DNA of 64,000 nt. Source: Zymoseptoria tritici IPO323 (lineage: Eukaryota > Ascomycota > Dothideomycetes > Mycosphaerellales > Mycosphaerellaceae). The notes beneath the pieces were generated by a model. It was not told the origin of the DNA and ran no database searches. It saw only the letters and a program-made list of their open reading frames with translations. Each line of letters opens with the position of its first letter. Positions within the stretch are counted from its first letter, which is position 1. Below are positions 57,150 to 64,000 of this stretch, in pieces. Position numbers and translations under genes: made by a program. Location: the NCBI RefSeq assembly GCF_000219625.1, contig NC_018213.1:682001-746000 (forward strand), read 5' to 3'.

Positions 57150-58530
57150 GAGCTATTAGAGCGTAGGACTAGGGTTCGTAGACGCGCATAGTAGGGTAGA
57201 GCTAGTCGTGTCTATTAAAGACTTTCCGGGCGGTTTCGAATTGTACGATTATCTACTTATAGTATTAAAGTTTGTCCGTATTAATCTAGTCGTTATATAA
57301 GGGCCCGAGATTCCTCTACTTAATTAAGTACTATAGTTTCCTATTAGAGTATCGTTTTAAAAGAATTGCTTCTACGTACTCGGTAGGACGTAGAGCGTTA
57401 GCTACGTCGATAAAGTTAGGCTGTTCGGTAGTAGGCCGATTATATAGGTTAGCTCCCTTCGTAGCGGGTTCGAGCTACGCGACTAAAACGACTAGGTAAA
57501 ACCTTAATCCGGCCTCTAGTAGGAGGTAAAGCTAGTATGCGAGTTTGCCGACCTTCTTAATAATTCTAAAAGGTCTAGCGCGCTAATTACTATACTTCCT
57601 TAATTCTTCGCCGTAAATGCGATATCCGTAATAAAGACGAAGGTACGCGTAGTCGCCGACATCGAATATTAAACGCCTATGCTTCTTATCGTAGCGGTGC
57701 TTTATATCTACTATAGCGAAAGCTAGTGCCTTATCTATAGCGTCTCGATAATGCTACCGCATACTAGTATAATCTACTACGGGCAGCTCTCGAAGTCCTA
57801 CGAGGGCATCTATATTTAGGTTAAATCCGAAAAGTATCTAGTCTAGTAATACGCCGGTGCTCGCGTTCTTAGAACTCCCGATATATAAGGTAAGTAAGGG
57901 GAGCACATCCGTCTAAGGGGCCTTTACGTTAGTAGTAACGAAGTATCGAATAGCAATCTCGACGGTTTAATTCGTTCGCTCGCTCTAGCCGTCTATTTAA
58001 GGATAGTACGCGGTCGAGGCGAGGTAGCGAGCTCCTAGGCATTTAAGGAGTTTAGTAAAGAATTCTAATAACTATTTAGGGTCTCTATTAGAAATAAGGG
58101 CCCTTATTACTAACTAGCTACGTTCCTAGATAGCTATAAGGTATACGACAGCCTAATCTTAAGCGGTCTAGGTTGCCTTTCCTACGATTAGGAGTACTGG
58201 CTTTAATTTCTTATAGGTAATCGTAAGAAGTGTATCGAATCCCTCGTTAGTCGGGGGTAGCTTAACGATCTAATCTACGCATTAAACGTCTATCGATTAG
58301 GTAGGTACGTCTATAGGATAAAGGAACCTATTAGGTAGGTGTCGATAAGTTTAGTTAACGTCGTAGACTTTATAGTAGTCGAGGTATTACTATAGGTGCC
58401 TCCTACAATCCTTAACGTAGAAGCTAGCGTTAATTCGATCTAAACAGCGGTGTATTCCTACGTAATAGCGGCGGTTATGTACAGATTCGAAGATTTTATA
58501 CTATAGTAAGGGTAGGACGTAGAGCCGGGG
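57150..58530 (-). mobile_element. Second gypsy-like pol remnant: integrase core, C-terminus and chromodomain
   Basis: On the minus strand the integrase core end can be read near 58130-57980 (RDPKWLLEFF-like, STAYYPQTDGQSERTNQTVE-like, with RIP stops). It is followed by the C-terminal segment (DKKHRRLIFDVGDYAYLRL, GPFRIIKKVGKLAYRL) and a chromodomain (VEAILFKRYSNRKLQYLIKW, about 57370-57270). Its 5' half is missing: the LINE tail abuts at 58531. It differs in sequence and strand from the complete gypsy element. Confidence 0.75.
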
Positions 58531-58574
58531 TTGTTTGTTTACTAGATTGTTTGTTTGTTTGTTTGTTTGTTTGT
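58531..58574 (-). repeat. (CAAA)n tail of the LINE
   Basis: Plus strand reads GTTTGTTT with one interruption (ACTAGATT). It marks the 3' end of the element, matching the tail at about 53312-53339 in opposite orientation. Confidence 0.8.
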
Positions 58575-61500
58575 TCCATTTACGTCCTATAGGAGTCTAT
58601 AACTATGTAGGACGGCTGTCTCGCGACAGCAGTCTATCTATGTACAATCGTTGTTCTCTCGTATCTCTTAACCTTAGGGAAAGACCCGTACCTAGGACAG
58701 TAGCAAGCTAGTATCGAAGGACTTTAAAGAAAGACAAATAAGGAAAAGTAAAAGGAGTGTAGGCTAGACGGTCTCGTCTTCGCCTCTTGCTAGGTGCTAG
58801 GACCTAGAAGCAATCTTTATATCCGAGAGAAAGGTAGTAAGGTGTTTTCGGAGTTCCTTATCTTCTACTATTTCTAGTAGAGATTATGCTTATCGTAGCG
58901 GTAGTAGCCTAAATATATCGTAGATAGGGCAGCTATATATAAGGTGTTCTACTGTTTCTCGTCGTCCGTAAGGGTAGTCTAGCGTCGTTACGTGTCTAAA
59001 GCGATAGAGATAGGACTTTAGGTATCCGTGTCCTAATAGGATAGTATAGAAGGCACTAGTTAAAGCGCGTCTTCCTCCTATTCTATGTTTTCCTAGCGAG
59101 CTCTATAGAAATCGACTAAGGTAGCTATTTGTATTCCTAGGTACCTTATTAATCTCCCGTTATCTTGCTATTTCGTATCGGGTTTTCTAGACGCTAAAGA
59201 GATCGTCTTTTGCGTAGTTAGCCCTCTCGTGTTCTACGAAATGCTTGTATTGTCGGAGTCGATAATAGAGTAGTTGTATCTATGTTCTCTATCGTTTTTG
59301 CGGAAGTATCTCTCTCGAGTCCTCGTGTCGGACTTCTCGCGTATCCGAAGGCGCGCTTTAGATAGCGAGTCTTACGGGGTAGTTTTCGGGTAGCTTTGCT
59401 GCGCGTAGAGAGTATAAAATTAACTATCTCTCTAGGCGTAGATCCGGGGGGAAGAGATTTGACTCTACCTCGGACGGGACGTTTAGGGCGGTACGGAAAA
59501 CGCCTAGGATCTTTCTACAGGCTTTACTTTGTAGAGATACTAGAGGTTTTATACTCTTTTTCGACCGCCACCAAACCGGGGCCCCGTAGTCTGCTATTGT
59601 AGTAACGCAGGCTAGGTAGATCTTTCTTAACGATATAGAAGATAGACCGCGTTCGGTATTTGCTAGTCTTTCTAATCGATAGAATGCTGCTTGTGCTTGT
59701 GCCGATCTTATTGCAATGTGCTCCTTAAAGGTAAGACCGGCGTCTAGCCAAATCCCAAGCTACCTTATCGCTTTCTTTGCCGGGCGAACAATGTCGCCGT
59801 TTGGAAGAATTACTGGGCAATCGGACCCTTTCCCTTTCGAGAAGTGTACTAGGTCTGTCTTTGCTAGGTCGAAAGCAATCGAGTTCTTCTTTCCTAGGTC
59901 TATTAGCCTTCTTGCCTTACGTTCTAGTACCTTAGAGTTCTTCTTAAGGGACGTAGACGAGGTAGATAGTCTAATGTCGTCGACGTAGGAACTAGGAGTA
60001 ACTCCTTATAGCGAAAAGAATATGTCGCGCGTATAGATAAGAAAGAGGATAGGAGACATCGGGCTACCTTACGGAACGCCGATCTCTACATCCTAGAATT
60101 CCTATATCTATCCGTCGAATACTATTCGTAGGCGTCTATTACTTATAAACGACTAAACCTAATGTATAAGGCTATGCGGAAGCCTTAACTAGATTATTAT
60201 TCTTAATAGTCGGTTCTTTGTAACGTAGTCGTATACTCCTCTTACGTCGAGGAAGATAACCGAAGTCTTCTTTTTCTTTCTTCGATTCTCCTCGATTTTG
60301 TTCGTTAAGAGAAGTACCGTATCGATAGCCGATTTCTTCTTTCGCCCTCCTAACTACGAGTCGTATAGAAGGGGCTTCGTCTCTACGATAATCCCTAGGC
60401 GTTTTGCGAGTATTCTCTCGCTAATCTTACTAAGACAGTTTAGGAGAGAGATAACTTAGTAGGCCTTAGGGACCGAATAGTCTAGTTTTCCCGGCTTTGC
60501 TAGAACTGCGCCTGTCGCAACTTTCTAGCATTAGGGGTAGTGTCCTTCGTCGAGTAGCCTACTATATATACATAGAAAGGTAATAGGAATAGCGCCGTAC
60601 GCTTTACTAATAATAGCTTATATAATACTGTCTAGGCCCGGCGTTTTTCCTTTTACTATCTTTGTACTACAGGCGGCAGCGAGTTCCTCTTCGGTTAGCA
60701 TAGTCTAGCCCTAATCCCCAGCTGTATACGCTTCCTAACGGCTAGGTAGAGGTTCCTTAGTAGGAGGGCGCGGAAATAAGGCTTCGAAGAAGGCCTTATA
60801 TTTCCCCTCGAAAGAATCTTCGTTATTTATTATAGGTATCTGTCTTCGGCTGCTATTCCTAGTATAGGACATAGCTTTAAAGATAGATTTCGAGTCTTCT
60901 TTTTTAAGGAAAGCGTTCTAGTAGTTCTTCTTAGCTGTTTTAATAGCTTAGAAGTACTCGTTTCTCGCTTTCGTATACGCCTCTTTCTCGTCTAGCGTCG
61001 GCGTACGTCCGTAGGTAAAGGTCTGTCTATATGTTCTAGATATTGTACGGCGTAGCGTGCGTAGCTCTCTATTCTACTAAGGTTTTGCGTAGGCGTGTAC
61101 TACTTTCTCTAGGATTGCTCCCTGCATCGATTCGGTAATACACGAGGTAAAGGAGTCTGCGATATCGTCGAGGGAGTTCGTATAGTTAATAGACGTCGCC
61201 TTGCTTATTAGGAGATCTGTAAACAGTTCCTAATCCGCGGAAGCTATATCTAGAACTACTTTCTTCTGTTAGGCTCGATCTTGCGCGCTAATAAGGTCTA
61301 TAGATATAGCCTTATAGTCTAAGCCTATCGGAATCGTTCTCTAGTCGATTTCTTTCGTAGATAAGGATCCTCTTATAAACGTAAGGTCTAGGACCGACTC
61401 TGCGTCTAGGTGCGGCCTATAGAAGGTCCCGACACCTATCGTATTACATAGAGTAAAGCCCTAGTCTTCTATCTACTTTATAAATTCGCGGGCACTAGTA

Positions 61501-63200
61501 GTATCCTTTCCCCTCGGATCCTAGGACGGGTGTCTAAGGTTAAAGTCTCCTACTAGTAGAGTATTTAGAAGGAACGTGTTGCGTAGAGAGTAGAGGCTTC
61601 TCTCTATTATTCGTCGGTTTTGCGGGTTCTCGGTATCCTAAAGGTCCTTCTCGTTATAGAGATTAACTATCTAGATCTTGTTGCCCTTCTTGTCTAAAAT
61701 AACAAAGGAAAGTATGTCGCTATCGTCTAATAAAATAGGAGAGATATTAATGTTAAGTCTTATGCTAATATATAGCATTGTTCTTAGCTAGATCGTCGAA
61801 TCCGTAGTCGTTAGGAATAGCTAGTTGTAATCCTAGTGTACGATAGATCTTGTCTCTTTGTAGCCTATTATCGGGTCTTCTATAGTCTACGGTTCCTAGA
61901 CTAGTAGAAGGTCGGCTTTCTGCTTAACCGCGACGTCTAAGGTAGACTCTGTAGCCTTGATAGATTAGTTAAGATTAACGTAGAAAATCTGTAGAGAGTG
62001 TTCTAATATGTAGAACGTTCTAGGGGCCTCCCTTTCTGTTATATACGATTCTTCGCCTTCTTAACTCTTAGGCTGTCCGCGCTTACGTATAGACAGTTTT
62101 AAATAGCCCTTTTCGCCTCCTCCTTAGTAGTAAAACCTACTAGAACTATCGCCCTAGTAAGAGTCCTTCTTCTCTCTTCGTTTGTTAGCTAAATCGGGGT
62201 GCCTACGAGTTTAAGACCTCTATTAAAGGTCTTAATTTCTCGTTAAATGTCCTATAGGCCTATTAGCGTATTAAAGTTCGCGGTCGAGACGCCGTAGACT
62301 ATAACTTTGTACTAGAGAGAGTCCTTTATTACCTATACTTTGCCTACGATATCGGTAACCTTAGTAAGGCTATTAATCGTTCGTTAGCGGGCTTTCTCTG
62401 TTACAAAGTTTAGGACAATGTTACCCTAAACTAATTTCTTTATCGCAAGGACAGCTAGCTCTTAGTCTTCGCCTTTAAGAGCGTTGTTAATTTTGTCTCG
62501 GGTTGCGATCTAGTCGAGTTCCTTCTCTTTATCCTTTAGTACAAGGATAAGAGGTATTAGTTCTACTTGTTCTTTCGGCTTGCTAGCCCTCTAGGAGACG
62601 GTCGTCTACTATTGTTGTTATTATTGTTATTATTGTATTATCTTTGTTGTCGAGGAGGTAGAAGTAGAGGTAGCGGATCCGCTATCTCCCTTAATAACGT
62701 CTGCGAAAGTAGGCTTCTTCGCTTATGCTACTAGTTTCTTTATTATCGTTTCTAGGTTCGAGACTTGCTTTACGAGGATTTAGGACGTTATCCTAAAGTC
62801 TGTACACTCGGTAAAGTGCCGAAAGACTTCGAGAAGGTCGAGAACCTAGGTTTATTCTTCTAGAATCCTGCCTAGATCCCCCGCCGCTTCGACTAGTAGC
62901 TGTCGGGCTTGTAGGATCTTCTCGTTCGCGGGCGTACGAGAGAGTGTTTATTTCTTTCCGAAAGAAGGGCTACAAGTCGGGGAGCTACTAAATTCGAAGA
63001 GGTTTTGCCTTTTCCTAAGTAGGAAAGGAATGCCGGTTCTTTTTAGTAGTTCCTTCGGTAACGGCAGGGTTTTAAGAGACTTAAACGTAACTTCCTCGTC
63101 CCCTCTAGCCGTAGCTTTTAGAGTCTAAGGGGCTAAGCTTGCGTCTATTATTTCCGTCTCGGTAGATATTGTCTTATTGTTGTTATTTGTTGTTTAAAAA
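58531..63200 (-). mobile_element. Tad-like LINE (non-LTR retrotransposon), RIP-inactivated
   Basis: Minus-strand order: ORF1 region (about 63100-62100), then ORF2 with AP endonuclease (LLVGDFNLRHPS, about 61560-61530), reverse transcriptase with VP*GSPMSPILFLIY (about 60080-60030; the star is a CAA-to-TAA change) and an intact YVDD box (about 59985-59974), an RNase H-like region, and the terminal cysteine motif CPCGRRET...CPIYDIF-like (about 58990-58890, some Cys codons altered). The 3' end is a CAAA-repeat tail at 58531-58574. Endonuclease plus RT plus RNase H with a C-terminal cysteine motif is the Tad/fungal LINE plan. The 5' limit is approximate. Confidence 0.85.
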
Positions 63201-64000
63201 GAGGCTTAGTAGTCTTACGCTAAGAGGGCTGCTTGTTCGTCTCTATTTCTAATCGCGTTCGGGTCCTAGCCTACTTACGATACTAGGGCACTCTTCTCCC
63301 TACTATACAAAGTAGGAGTATAGGAGAAGGTATACTTTAAAGAGGAGAGAAGAGATATATAAATATACCTCTACTTCTAAGAAGTACTCTAGCCTATAGT
63401 AATATACGTCTTTATAGCAGGCTTTAGAGGCGTTCTGCGGGTAGCTGTAGTAGGTTCGGGACAATCTTTGTCTCTAGGGAAAGGTAGGCCTATACTCTAT
63501 ATATATAGCTAGTACTACTACTCTAATCCCTAGAGGTGCAAATTCGTCCTTACTAAACTACACTGCTCCTTTAGCTTCCTCTCTCGGCAGCGTAGGACAA
63601 CAGGTAACTCTAGTATAGAGAGAACTAAGTGTATATGTATGTTTATGTATCCTAGGAACACTGCTCTTATTTGGCCTTTGGCTCTTTTAAAATTCGACCA
63701 AATCAGGCGTTTAATAGCTAGAATAAAAGCTCTCGTCGAGGGCTTTTAAACGGGCTACACGGCGTCCGAATCGGCGGCGTATTAGTTATGTTATAGTATG
63801 TTAAAGTGTTGTAGTACAGGTTATAAACCTTCCTTGTGCAATACCCTAAACAGGGAATATTTCGAGTATAGGGAAGGTAAGGTCGGAATAAGGTTTCGGA
63901 GGTAGGGGCCAAATCCCGGAGTTTAGGATCCAAATTTGCACCCTAAAGGGGGTAACAAGGTAAATCTTTAAACTCTAGTAGCGGCGTAGGTTTTGAGGGC
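63201..64000. other. Window end, repeat-like sequence without a gene
   Basis: AT-rich near 63330-63520, then less RIP-like to the end (CA and TG dinucleotides return after about 63640). A 71-codon minus-strand frame (63718-63933) shows no features. Could be the LINE 5' end followed by another repeat. Confidence 0.35.

Overview
This window looks like nuclear DNA of a filamentous ascomycete (Pezizomycotina, probably Dothideomycetes; the class is my inference). The signs are short 46-64 nt introns with GT(A/G)NGT donors and CTNA(C/T) branch sites, core fungal genes (ATG7, a GYP1-type RabGAP, dCMP deaminase, allantoicase, a peroxisomal alcohol oxidase, a group X-type hybrid histidine kinase), and a long right-hand block carrying the C-to-T signature of repeat-induced point mutation (RIP).

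Bases 1 to about 36.4 kb are a gene-rich arm with housekeeping genes: RabGAP (+), dCMP deaminase (-), ATG7 (+), a pair of tiny cysteine-rich secreted-protein genes (-), an APC-family permease (+), two unrecognised proteins (-), a 986-residue unrecognised protein (+), a nine-exon GMC alcohol oxidase ending in the PTS1 tripeptide SRL (+), a 2434-residue kinase-like/AAA/GAF/histidine kinase/receiver protein (-), an ankyrin plus DIL protein (+) and allantoicase (+).

Bases about 37.3 to 43.1 kb are the most interesting part: a compact peptide-biosynthesis-like locus. It holds a secreted precursor (40058-40592, -) with seven 15-residue repeats, each ending in a Lys-Arg Kex2 site. Divergent from it lies a canonical UstYa/DUF3328 protein (41211-42252, +). 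Two further HxxHC membrane proteins of UstYa-like character form a second divergent pair (37371-38141, -, and 38615-39426, +, the latter frameshifted). Next comes the 3' end of an M3-family oligopeptidase (42487 to about 43060, -), cut off at the repeat boundary. This is the architecture of fungal ribosomally made, Kex2-cut cyclic peptides (dikaritins such as ustiloxin and phomopsin), but the repeat unit is not one I recognise. The unit also carries X-Pro/X-Ala dipeptides after each Kex2 site, as in alpha-factor-type pheromone precursors.

From about 43.3 kb to the end is a nested transposon island, almost free of open frames. A complete Ty3/gypsy element (44920-52339, +) has 184-bp LTRs, a CTAAA target duplication and a polypurine tract. 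It is inserted in an older RIP-mutated region (- strand remnants) that contains a recurring PTS(M/I) peptide motif and the integrase and chromodomain end of a second gypsy-like element. A Tad-like LINE (58531 to about 63.2 kb, -) and a 5'-truncated copy of its 3' end (about 53120-53339, +) complete it. The island abuts and apparently truncates the peptide locus.
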